A DNA stretch of 10,317 nt, from positions 1 through 10,317 of the forward strand of contig JAPXLT010000167.1 in assembly GCA_033809415.1 (NCBI GenBank), read 5' to 3'. The stretch comes from JAQVUB01 sp033809415. GTDB taxonomy: Bacteria > Verrucomicrobiota > Lentisphaeria > Oligosphaerales > Oligosphaeraceae. Of the stretch, positions 1 through 5,828 are shown piece by piece (the first letter of the stretch is position 1; each line of letters starts with the position of its first letter). The notes under the pieces were generated by a model. That model was given only the letters and a program-made list of their open reading frames with translations, was not told the DNA's origin and did no database searches. A program made the translations under genes and the position numbers.

Positions 1-119
1 AAACTCAAAAAGTTCAAAAATCTTCTCAAAAATGAGAAAGAGCCTCAAGGTCAGCAACTTGCGAATCTGGTTTTTGAAGATCTTGCACAAAAAACAAGAA
101 GTTTGAAGATAGTAGTACG
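1..119. other. AT-rich left-edge segment, no gene called
   Basis: This AT-rich stretch lies downstream of the prepilin gene. It contains a small hairpin at 23-38 (TTCTCA, loop AAAA, TGAGAA) with no T-run after it on either strand, so it is not a convincing terminator. The plus frame starting at base 1 is open, but it stays open through the repeat at 120-170 and antisense through the prepilin gene to 663. It therefore cannot be trusted as the tail of a gene entering from the left. Confidence 0.3.
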
Positions 120-170
120 AAAATTTTCGTGGCTTTCCGTGCTTTCCGTGGACAAAAAACCTTTTTGGAC
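120..170 (-). repeat. CACGAA triple-box repeat, copy 1
   Basis: Read on the minus strand, this begins with CCAAAAAGG and a T-run, followed by three boxes, CACGGAA, CACGGAA and CACGAAA, whose starts are 9 and 10 nt apart, and then AATTTTC. It lies 17 bp past the prepilin stop codon. The same architecture recurs at 1986-2034, 2184-2237, 5637-5683 and 5719-5765. It is called a repeat from internal similarity; the function is unknown. Confidence 0.8.
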
Positions 171-186
171 GCGGTCTACTTTAGGT

Positions 187-933
187 TCAAATCCCTTGCC
201 AGGTCGAAGGAACATTCTTGTGGTTGTCCGACCAGAAATAACTCTCTTTATCCAAACTGCCCCAATAAATCGGATAGGGAAATGTGACGAAAGAAGGCAC
301 TTTATTCCATATACTCCAAGCAACATGTCCATCCATATAAGCGACGTTCATGCCGCGGGAATGACGCAGCTCCATGGTCATATTGCCTGCCGCGGAAACG
401 TCGCTGCTACTTTGGACAAAGCCATGCCCGCGGTTTTCCGCAAGCAGGCAGACTCTGCTGGGCTGGCGGACATTCTTCGACGTGGCGATATGGCCCTCAG
501 CCGGGTTGCGCGACGCGGAGGTATGAATGTTTATTCCAAAACTGGTTTTGATTGGGGTTTGGTCATAATCCTCATGGCTGGGACACCTGAAAATACTGCT
601 TTTTACAGTAACAAGGCCTTTTTGCGGGGCATGGCATTTAGGAATTTTGTATTCATCACTTAAGCCATTCATCCAGTACCAGTTTCCCGTTGTCGCAGTG
701 CCTCCGTATGAGATATATGCTCCGGGAAAATAATCATCGTAATCCATCGTATACATGATGATATACTTGCCCAGACTTGACATATTGGATACACATTGGA
801 TGGCACGGGCTTTCCCTCTTGCCGTGTTCAGTGCAGGCAACAGCATCGAGGCCAAAATCGCGATAATCGCGATGACCACGAGCAGTTCTATCAAAGTAAA
901 ATTACGGTTGACCATATATGTTTTTCTTCTCAT
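187..933 (-). CDS. Prepilin-type protein with N-terminal methylation motif and H-X9-DG domain
   Basis: This 248-residue protein has a type IV pilin/type II secretion pseudopilin N-terminus. A short basic leader is followed by FTLIELLVV (residues 12-20) and a hydrophobic helix to about residue 33. The conserved Glu of the motif is E16. The residue before the Phe is Asn, not the usual Gly. The C-terminal part has H191, nine residues, then D201-G202, matching the H-X9-DG prepilin-associated domain abundant in Lentisphaerota and Planctomycetota. Cysteines are at 47, 100, 117 and 152; C117 sits in an RCPS motif common in this family. The start at 933 is backed by AAAGGAG (939-945) 5 nt upstream. 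The gene follows the isomerase gene by 60 bp on the same strand, so co-transcription is likely. By family the protein should be processed by a prepilin peptidase and act at the inner membrane or cell surface; its substrate or partner cannot be read here. Confidence 0.92.
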   Translation of the reverse strand: MRRKTYMVNRNFTLIELLVVIAIIAILASMLLPALNTARGKARAIQCVSNMSSLGKYIIMYTMDYDDYFPGAYISYGGTATTGNWYWMNGLSDEYKIPKCHAPQKGLVTVKSSIFRCPSHEDYDQTPIKTSFGINIHTSASRNPAEGHIATSKNVRQPSRVCLLAENRGHGFVQSSSDVSAAGNMTMELRHSRGMNVAYMDGHVAWSIWNKVPSFVTFPYPIYWGSLDKESYFWSDNHKNVPSTWQGI

Positions 934-993
934 AAATGCTCCTTTGGTTTTGTTGGCTTTTGTTTATTCATCAACCCGGAAACTTTTGAACTA

Positions 994-1959
994 TCATGTC
1001 AGTTTTGCCCACAGGGCCGCCTCCGCCTTTTCAGCTTCTACATTGGCCTTGCATTCCTTGTACAACTGCTCGAAACGCCGTCCATATTCATAATACACAT
1101 CGATCTTGCGCTGTTTAATGAAATCATTTTCTTTCAATCCATGGGTCGCGGACTGGTAGAACATACCAATATGAGGCTCCATGGAAAAACCTCCGTCGTA
1201 GCCAGTGCGTATCAGATCCGTCACAATCGCCCGGACATCGCCGCATCCTTCTCCCGGAAAAGTGCATTTCATATTTTTGAGACCTCCGGCGGCCTCGTCG
1301 ATCTCCGTGCAACCGTCCTTGATGTGCAGGTAGGAAATGAACGGTTTGACTTTGCGGTAGAACTCCCATGAGGACTGGATCGGGTATGGCGGATTGCCGA
1401 TGCGTCGGAATGTAAAGACCGGGTTGCCGGTATCAAAGATCAATGTAAAGGCCGGAGAATTGATTGCTTCCAGCAGTTTCAGCGTATGCTTGAAAGATTG
1501 TCCGCCGTAGGTCGAACAGTTCTCATGGCCGTAAATGATACCATTGTCCTCACAAATGGAAACAAGGGTTTTGACTTTGCGGAAAATAATGGCTTCCAGT
1601 TCCGGACTGTCAAATTGCTCCCCTCGAGCCATGGCGAAACTCATACCGCGGATCATTTTGATCCCCAGTTTTTGCATGCGCGGGATCGCATCGGTCAATT
1701 CCTTGCGGCTGGCTTCAAAATCCTCCTCTTTCCGCGGATCGCGCCCGCCGTTGGCTACGCCGCTGCCGAAGCAGTTGATGGAAATGCCGGACTCTGCAAG
1801 CTGTTGTTCAACCTCTTCAAATTCCCCATCGCTAAGCGATGCGAGATTTTTGCCGTTGATGCAGCGAGCCTCGATGCGTGACCACCCCAGCCTTTTGGTC
1901 ACTTCGATCTGCTTCTTGAAATCTATGGATGCTTCATCTGCAAAACCGGTCAGAAACAT
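994..1959 (-). CDS. Sugar phosphate isomerase/epimerase-like TIM-barrel protein
   Basis: This 321-residue protein has the xylose-isomerase-like TIM-barrel pattern (AP endonuclease 2 superfamily). Candidate metal ligands occur in the expected order and spacing: E146 in GHENCS, D176 in IFDTGNP, H212 in LHIKDG and E251 in MEPHIG. A GEG turn lies at 236-238, before the last ligand strand. This family uses a divalent metal to isomerise or epimerise sugars and polyol derivatives; the substrate is not predictable. There is no signal peptide, so it is probably cytoplasmic. The start at 1959 has only a weak upstream purine stretch (GACGAG). It lies between an oxidoreductase gene, 288 bp upstream across a repeat-filled gap, and the prepilin gene. 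The pairing of this family with a Gfo/Idh/MocA enzyme recalls inositol-type and rare-sugar pathways, which is inference only. The acidic, Ala-rich tail after about residue 295 looks like an extra helix. Confidence 0.9.
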   Translation of the reverse strand: MFLTGFADEASIDFKKQIEVTKRLGWSRIEARCINGKNLASLSDGEFEEVEQQLAESGISINCFGSGVANGGRDPRKEEDFEASRKELTDAIPRMQKLGIKMIRGMSFAMARGEQFDSPELEAIIFRKVKTLVSICEDNGIIYGHENCSTYGGQSFKHTLKLLEAINSPAFTLIFDTGNPVFTFRRIGNPPYPIQSSWEFYRKVKPFISYLHIKDGCTEIDEAAGGLKNMKCTFPGEGCGDVRAIVTDLIRTGYDGGFSMEPHIGMFYQSATHGLKENDFIKQRKIDVYYEYGRRFEQLYKECKANVEAEKAEAALWAKLT

Positions 1960-1985
1960 GATTTTCTCGTCTTTCGTTACTTAGT

Positions 1986-2034
1986 TCAAAAAGGTTTTTA
2001 ACCATGAAAGGCACGAAAAAGCACGAACTTTTTT
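1986..2034 (+). repeat. CACGAA triple-box repeat, copy 2 (left arm of an inverted pair)
   Basis: The sequence opens with CAAAAAGG, a T-run and AACC, followed by boxes CATGAAA, CACGAAA and CACGAAC with starts 9 and 10 nt apart, and ends in a T-run. It is inverted relative to the copy at 2184-2237. The two arms enclose about 150 bp between the oxidoreductase and isomerase genes. Confidence 0.8.
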
Positions 2035-2091
2035 AGAGTTGGCGGCGTGCTGATCGTAACATTCAGAAATTCTATCGCCAATTTCCGTCTT

Positions 2092-2126
2092 TTTCTCCGA
2101 TGGATCAGTCGGATCAGTCGGAGAAA
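2092..2126. repeat. Nonamer repeat inside a 9-bp dyad
   Basis: TTTCTCCGA (2092-2100) and TCGGAGAAA (2118-2126) are perfect inverted arms. Between and into them lie two tandem copies of the nonamer GGATCAGTC (2102-2119), period 9. In the phase GTCGGATCA, the unit resembles the GTCGGACAA array at 10212-10238. The whole sits in the spacer of the inverted repeat pair 1986-2034/2184-2237. RNA from either strand could fold here, but there is no T-run to make it a standard terminator. Confidence 0.7.
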
Positions 2127-2183
2127 CCAATAGACCAGATCACAAATTCGCATGCAACCCCATCACTCAAAGCAGCAACCATA

Positions 2184-2237
2184 GAAAAATTTTTCGTGTC
2201 TGTTCGTGTGGTTCGTGGTTAAAAAATCCTTTTTGGA
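2184..2237 (-). repeat. CACGAA triple-box repeat, copy 3 (right arm of an inverted pair)
   Basis: On the minus strand this reads CCAAAAAGG, a T-run, then boxes CACGAAC, CACGAAC and CACGAAA with starts 9 and 10 nt apart, ending in an AT-rich block. Its plus-strand right flank (AAAAAATCCTTTTTGG, then GGCTACTTA) resembles the flank of copy 1 (AAAAAACCTTTTTGG, then GTCTACTTTA). Both copies lie just past the stop of a minus-strand gene. Confidence 0.8.
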
Positions 2238-2247
2238 TGGGGGCTAC

Positions 2248-3423
2248 TTATTTGGGCTGTGATTTTTCAAAATCAAAGTCATTGCTTTCATCGTGAGCCG
2301 ACTTTTCCAACTTGGAAGAAGCAACTAATTCAGCCAGCATTTCGGAAAATTCATTTTCATCCAGCGGCAGGTCCACAGATTTCTTTTTGAGACCTGAAAG
2401 CAGAATGGCATTCCCGATTTCCAGGCTATTGATGCCTTCAACCGCCCTCGCAACCATTGGTGTACCATGCAGAATGCTGTTGGCAAAGGCGTCGATCACA
2501 TCAATAAGCTGACGCGGATTGTTGGCAACAGTGGGAATGTCTATGTTCCACACAGGTGGGGTTGACCAGGTGACCTGCGTAGTCTTACAGAATTCCGACA
2601 TGGGAATCTCGTTTCTGAGGAAAGAGAGTTTCCCATTTTCCAGTACAACACGGCCACGTTCGGCAGTGATTTCCAGACGGTTGGTTCCGGGGGCTTCACC
2701 CGTGGAGGCAATGAATACCCCGGTTGACCCGTTGGGGTATTCCAAAATAGCGGTCACATCATCTTCCACTTCAATATTGTGATATTTGCCGAGAGCGACG
2801 ACGGCGGTTACACGTTTCGGCATGCCGAAAAACCATTGCATCAGATCGAGATGATGCGGACACTGATTGATCAACACCCCGCCGCCTTCTCCACGCCAGG
2901 TGGCGCGCCAGTCGCCGGAATCATAATATCTCTGAGTGCGGAACCAGTCGGTCATGATCCAGTTCACCCGGCGGATCAGGCCAAGTTCTCCCGATTCAAT
3001 CAGCTCTTTCACTTTCTTGTGAGCAGGGACTGTCCGTTGGTTGAACATAGCGCCAATGCGCAAATCCGGATATTTCTTCTCTGCGGTCAGAAGCTGCAAG
3101 GCTGTCTTTTTATCAACCGCCACCGGCTTCTCGATGAGAACGTGCTTGCCCTCTTCCAGACAGCGCAAAGCCAGCGGGACATGCTGATAATGAGGTATTT
3201 CAAGCATGACCGCATCAAATTCCCCATAGGCAAAAAAATCGTCGTCGTCGGTGAATTTCTTAACATTAACATCGGAAGGAATATAAGGAGGCTCCATCTT
3301 GTCTTTCTTCCAGTCGCAAACGGCTGTGAGACGACAGTTGGGTAATTGTAGAATATTTTTTACCTGAGAGGCACCTATCCCACCCGTTCCGATAACCCCA
3401 ATTCTTACCTGATCCATAGCCAT
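2248..3423 (-). CDS. Gfo/Idh/MocA family oxidoreductase
   Basis: This 391-residue protein has an N-terminal Rossmann fold with GTGGIG at residues 12-17 and an acidic/basic end of strand 2 (CDWKK), so it should bind NAD(P). EKP at 98-100 carries the conserved Lys (K99). The C-terminal alpha/beta domain shows the GGG run at 180-182 and H190, H191 and D193, the usual substrate-side His/Asp positions. The family oxidises or reduces sugars, inositols and related polyols; the exact substrate is unknown. Two starts are possible. ATG at 3423 has AGGA 6 nt upstream; ATG at 3417, two codons in, has GGAG 7 nt upstream. The longer form is given. The last ~25 residues are acidic and charged, probably a disordered tail. 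The gene is first in the minus-strand series, directly below a divergent promoter region with a paired operator, so control by the neighbouring regulator is likely. Confidence 0.93.
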   Translation of the reverse strand: MAMDQVRIGVIGTGGIGASQVKNILQLPNCRLTAVCDWKKDKMEPPYIPSDVNVKKFTDDDDFFAYGEFDAVMLEIPHYQHVPLALRCLEEGKHVLIEKPVAVDKKTALQLLTAEKKYPDLRIGAMFNQRTVPAHKKVKELIESGELGLIRRVNWIMTDWFRTQRYYDSGDWRATWRGEGGGVLINQCPHHLDLMQWFFGMPKRVTAVVALGKYHNIEVEDDVTAILEYPNGSTGVFIASTGEAPGTNRLEITAERGRVVLENGKLSFLRNEIPMSEFCKTTQVTWSTPPVWNIDIPTVANNPRQLIDVIDAFANSILHGTPMVARAVEGINSLEIGNAILLSGLKKKSVDLPLDENEFSEMLAELVASSKLEKSAHDESNDFDFEKSQPK

Positions 3424-3450
3424 ACTCCATCCTGAATCCGTGAAGTTAAA

Positions 3451-3509
3451 AACGATTCGTCATTTTTACAGACTCAGGAACTCTGATGTTGAAAAAATGA
3501 CGATTCGTT
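3451..3509. promoter_or_regulatory. Paired operator: two ACGATTCGT dyads within a 17-bp inverted repeat
   Basis: AACGATTCGTCATTTTT (3451-3467) and AAAAATGACGATTCGTT (3493-3509) are inverted copies with one central mismatch, separated by 25 bp. Each contains ACGATTCGT, itself a dyad (ACGA-T-TCGT), centred at 3456 and 3504, 48 bp apart. The right site would fall a few bases past the predicted minus-strand transcription start, a repressing position. The neighbouring GntR-LacI hybrid protein is the natural candidate binder. That assignment is inference; the repeats are seen directly. Confidence 0.75.
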
Positions 3510-3519
3510 CTATACCTAT

Positions 3520-3548
3520 ATTATAATCCAAAAAAGACAACCAAACAA
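3520..3548 (-). promoter_or_regulatory. Predicted sigma-70-type promoter of the oxidoreductase series
   Basis: On the minus strand, TTGTTT (3543-3548) and a perfect TATAAT (3520-3525) are separated by 17 bp. Transcription would start near 3513, giving a leader of about 90 nt to the ATG at 3423 that covers both operator dyads. An overlapping TATAAT on the plus strand (3522-3527) could also serve transcription toward the regulator. Confidence 0.6.
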
Positions 3549-3629
3549 CAGTATATTTTAAAAAAGTTGTATTAATGTATTAGTATTTTTCCCTATTTAG
3601 AACTTTTACTTTTGTTTTTATGCTCAATA

Positions 3630-3659
3630 TTGCTTTTCTTTTCTGTCTTCTTGTATTAT
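3630..3659 (+). promoter_or_regulatory. Predicted promoter of the regulator gene
   Basis: TTGCTT (3630-3635) and TATTAT (3654-3659) have 18-bp spacing within a very AT-rich stretch. Initiation would fall near 3666, leaving a short leader that contains the ribosome binding site. The alternative GTG codon at 3667 would then sit at the very 5' end of the message, which argues against it as the start. Confidence 0.45.
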
Positions 3660-3678
3660 ATTTTGGGTGCAATTAGAA

Positions 3679-3684
3679 AAGGGG
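3679..3684 (+). promoter_or_regulatory. Ribosome binding site fixing the regulator start
   Basis: AAGGGG lies 6 nt before ATG 3691. The frame is open further upstream to a GTG at 3667, but that codon lacks a purine-rich site. ATG 3691 is therefore the preferred start, removing 8 residues from the longest reading. Confidence 0.65.
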
Positions 3685-3690
3685 TTCAGG

Positions 3691-4722
3691 ATGAATAAAA
3701 CACTGCAACTGGAAAATCAGTTACTTAACGAGATACGCTCGAACAAGTATCCGCCAGGGAAACTGATCCCGTCACGGAACAGTCTTGCCAAAAAATTCGG
3801 TTGTTCACGCACAACTGTGGAACGCGCCATTGCCAATCTAACTAGGAACGGCTACCTGGAAGCCCGGAAGGGCAGCGGCACATTTGTGAGGTCCAGTAGC
3901 GGACTTTCGGTGCCAATCCAAACTGTTTGGTTGGTCGAAGTAGGTGATCTGGTGGATAGCTGGACGTCTTCCAGCAGAATCATGAACCGGCCATTAGATA
4001 TAAAAATGGAAGTGATGCGCATCCAATATAAGGATATTGCCGCAAAATTCGACCGGCTTGCCCGCCCGGGAAACGCCGTGATCTGGGTCGTCCCGGATGT
4101 GTCATATATTTTCACGATGAATCTGCTACGTGAACGCGGTGTTCCGCAATTGTTGATAAACCGTCACTATGAAGGATTCGACTGTGTCTATACGGATTCC
4201 AAAGCCAGCCTGCGGGAAGGACTTGCCTGGCTCATGGGCGAATCGAAAAATCAGCTTGCATTGGTGACTCTGCCTGTCAGTGAACACACCCCATACTACA
4301 TTGACCGTCTTCTAGCGTTTTATCCACTGTGCTTTGAGCTGGGGGCAAAAATCCGCTCCGAGCATCTGATCGAACTCGAGGGCAATCCGTTGGAAACAGC
4401 TTCCGAAGCGGCCAACATATTGTTCGGAACCCCACATGCGCCAAAGGGAATTTTTCTTACGGATTACCGTTTTGCCTTGCCGCTGATCGTTATTGCCAGA
4501 AGTATGAAAATTGAGCCCGGTAGGGATTTTAAAATTCTGGCTTTTGACTTTAACCCCGACTTGGAACATGTGCCAGGAATTGGAATGATGATCCAAAATT
4601 ACACGCGCTTTGGCATGGAAGCAGTCCGTTGGCTGGAACGACTCAACTCAGAGGAGCAAAAATATCCTTTCCGGGTACCGGTGAAAACAGTTTTTTATAC
4701 CGCCTGTCAGAAAGAAAATTGA
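3691..4722 (+). CDS. Transcriptional regulator: GntR-type winged helix fused to a LacI-like ligand-binding domain
   Basis: The protein has 343 residues from ATG 3691. Residues 1-66 form a GntR-type winged helix: the PPGKLIPSRNSLAKKF segment, the recognition helix SRTTVERAIANL and the wing GYLEARKGSGTFV. Residues from about 76 on look like a periplasmic-binding-protein fold as in LacI/GalR effector domains, with strands such as AVIWVVPD and QLALVTLP, and the closing MMIQNYTRFGMEAVRWL segment that matches the usual LacI-family C-terminal pattern. This architecture is known in the AraR-type branch of GntR regulators, which respond to sugars. The gene is divergent from the oxidoreductase gene across a 267-bp gap with two identical dyads, so it is probably a sugar-responsive repressor of that series and perhaps of itself. 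The effector is unknown. No terminator is visible after the stop. Confidence 0.9.
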   Translation: MNKTLQLENQLLNEIRSNKYPPGKLIPSRNSLAKKFGCSRTTVERAIANLTRNGYLEARKGSGTFVRSSSGLSVPIQTVWLVEVGDLVDSWTSSSRIMNRPLDIKMEVMRIQYKDIAAKFDRLARPGNAVIWVVPDVSYIFTMNLLRERGVPQLLINRHYEGFDCVYTDSKASLREGLAWLMGESKNQLALVTLPVSEHTPYYIDRLLAFYPLCFELGAKIRSEHLIELEGNPLETASEAANILFGTPHAPKGIFLTDYRFALPLIVIARSMKIEPGRDFKILAFDFNPDLEHVPGIGMMIQNYTRFGMEAVRWLERLNSEEQKYPFRVPVKTVFYTACQKEN

Positions 4723-4820
4723 TTCGTTTAACATAGCCCTTCTTCCTGTAATCTTTGTAGCGCAACCGTCCCGGTGGTGATTATTCTGACTGTCGTGGGA
4801 TGCAGGGGGATGTCCTTGCC

Positions 4821-4865
4821 CTATCCACACCGTCCACCCTGTCCACACCGTCCACCACGTCTGCC
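4821..4865 (+). repeat. Nonamer array, GTCCAC core
   Basis: Five 9-nt units run CTATCCACA, CCGTCCACC, CTGTCCACA, CCGTCCACC and ACGTCTGCC. Alternate units are most alike, giving an 18-nt higher-order period. It lies between the regulator stop and pyrE and runs almost directly into the heptamer array at 4868-4895. Confidence 0.8.
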
Positions 4866-4867
4866 CC

Positions 4868-4895
4868 GCACCACGCACTACGCACACCGCACTAC
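4868..4895 (+). repeat. Heptamer array, GCACNAC type
   Basis: There are four 7-nt units: GCACCAC, GCACTAC, GCACACC and GCACTAC. It is the same family as the long array at 10253-10317 and the inverted array at 8831-8855. The order (nonamer array, then heptamer array, same strand) is repeated at 10212-10317. The rest of the 4723-5019 gap holds no clear gene; the AT-rich part after 4896 should contain the pyrE promoter, but no convincing pair of boxes was found. Confidence 0.8.
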
Positions 4896-5019
4896 AGAAA
4901 GCTGACGCCTTACGAAAAGATTGAAAACATTCAGGCTTTGACTGATGAAAGCATAGAAAGATTTGAAAGAGGTATTATCTTTATAAATCTGCCCATTCAC
5001 AAAAATAAGGAATATGCTG

Positions 5020-5589
5020 ATGAAAGAATCTGAAGTTCTACAATATCTTTCTGAAACCGGTGCCCTGCTGAAAGGGCATTTTCTGCTTCGCAGCGGTTTG
5101 CATAGTGATCAGTATTTCCAGGGTGCCCTACTGCTTCAGCACACGCTGATTGCCGCAAAACTCTGCGCGGCCCTAGCTGAACCTTGGCAGAATCAGGGAA
5201 TTGAAACCGTTATTTCCCCTGCCATTGGCGGCATTGTTGTCGGTCAGGAAGTTGGCAGGGCGCTGGGTGTCAAGGCGATTTTTGCTGAAAAGGATGACAA
5301 TTCCAATCTGCTCCTGCGTCGCGGGTTCACTCTGAAGCCCGGCGAAAAAGTCCTGGTCGCTGAAGATGTTGTCACCAAGGGGGGACGTGTCCAGCAGACG
5401 ATCGACCTGGTGCGCGCCCACGGGGCAATTCCTGTCGGCGCCGCGACGTTGATTGACCGCAGTGCCGGCAGTGCGGATTTCGGCATCCCCTTCCGCAGCC
5501 TGCTGCAACTGAACCTGCCCACCTTCGAACCGGAAAATTGCCCCCTTTGCAAACAGGGGCTGCCGATTGACAAGCCGGGATCAAAATGA
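5020..5589 (+). CDS. pyrE: Orotate phosphoribosyltransferase
   Basis: This is a 189-residue cytoplasmic enzyme of de novo pyrimidine synthesis, joining orotate and PRPP to give orotidine 5'-monophosphate. The type I phosphoribosyltransferase PRPP loop is clear: VLVAEDVVTKGGR, with the acidic pair 26 residues after AEKDD. The loop carries TKGG in place of the common TTGG. The N-terminal SGLHSDQYFQ matches the family's substrate segment. The C-terminus ends CPLC and PGSK, a tail found in a subset of bacterial PyrE proteins. ATG 5020 is preferred because AAGGA (5007-5011) lies 8 nt upstream; ATG 5014 (191 residues) is only 2 nt from it. secA follows on the same strand after a 239-bp gap containing a large inverted repeat. 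Confidence 0.93.
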   Translation: MKESEVLQYLSETGALLKGHFLLRSGLHSDQYFQGALLLQHTLIAAKLCAALAEPWQNQGIETVISPAIGGIVVGQEVGRALGVKAIFAEKDDNSNLLLRRGFTLKPGEKVLVAEDVVTKGGRVQQTIDLVRAHGAIPVGAATLIDRSAGSADFGIPFRSLLQLNLPTFEPENCPLCKQGLPIDKPGSK

Positions 5590-5636
5590 AATTAAGGAGT
5601 TGTAAGACGTCAGTAAACCCAGGCAACCCAAAAATT

Positions 5637-5683
5637 CTTTTTGAACAACGAAAAGCCCGAAAGGACACGAAAAAATTTCATGG
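5637..5683 (+). repeat. CACGAA triple-box repeat, copy 4 (left arm of a 39-bp inverted repeat)
   Basis: Boxes AACGAAA, CCCGAAA and CACGAAA start 9 and 10 nt apart, followed by AATTTCATGG. Bases 5645-5683 pair with 5719-5757 at 34 of 39 positions; the 21 inner pairs (5663-5683 with 5719-5739) are perfect. The 35-nt spacer is 5684-5718. Confidence 0.85.
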
Positions 5684-5718
5684 TTGTGACTTTTTTCTAC
5701 GCGAATACGCCGTGCTTG

Positions 5719-5765
5719 CCATGAAATTTTTTCGTGTCCGTTAGTGTCTTTCGTTGTAAAAAAAA
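5719..5765 (-). repeat. CACGAA triple-box repeat, copy 5 (right arm of a 39-bp inverted repeat)
   Basis: On the minus strand this begins with a run of eight T's and ACAACG; boxes AACGAAA, CACTAAC and CACGAAA keep the 9- and 10-nt spacing. A transcript through pyrE toward secA could fold the two arms into a long stem. No T-run follows on the plus strand, so a standard intrinsic terminator is not supported; attenuation or message processing remains possible. Confidence 0.85.
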
Positions 5766-5828
5766 CTGTCACTCAGCTTTGCTGGCGCATTACCGCCAAG
5801 CCATTAACCCTATATCGAGAACAAAATA

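Noticed and set aside
160..186. Terminator after the prepilin gene from the A5-CC-T5 tract in the repeat
   Set aside because: The two complementary tracts are only 2 nt apart and A-T only, too tight and weak for a terminator hairpin.
1..663. Plus-strand frame open from the window edge to 663
   Set aside because: Most of it (187-663) is antisense to the well-supported prepilin gene, and it passes through the repeat at 120-170; no internal start with a ribosome binding site supports it.
3667..3690. GTG start for the regulator, adding 8 residues
   Set aside because: There is no Shine-Dalgarno sequence before it and the predicted transcription start is almost at the same place; ATG 3691 has AAGGGG at good spacing.
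5586..5744. A 52-codon frame starting ATGA-overlapped with the pyrE stop
   Set aside because: It lies mostly within the inverted repeat and spacer, has no ribosome binding site, and its composition follows the repeat. Translational coupling to pyrE cannot be excluded but nothing supports a product.
5645..5757. Intrinsic terminator for pyrE
   Set aside because: The stem is AT-rich in its inner part, the loop is 35 nt, and the plus strand has an A-run, not a T-run, after it. It is kept only as a repeat with a possible regulatory role.
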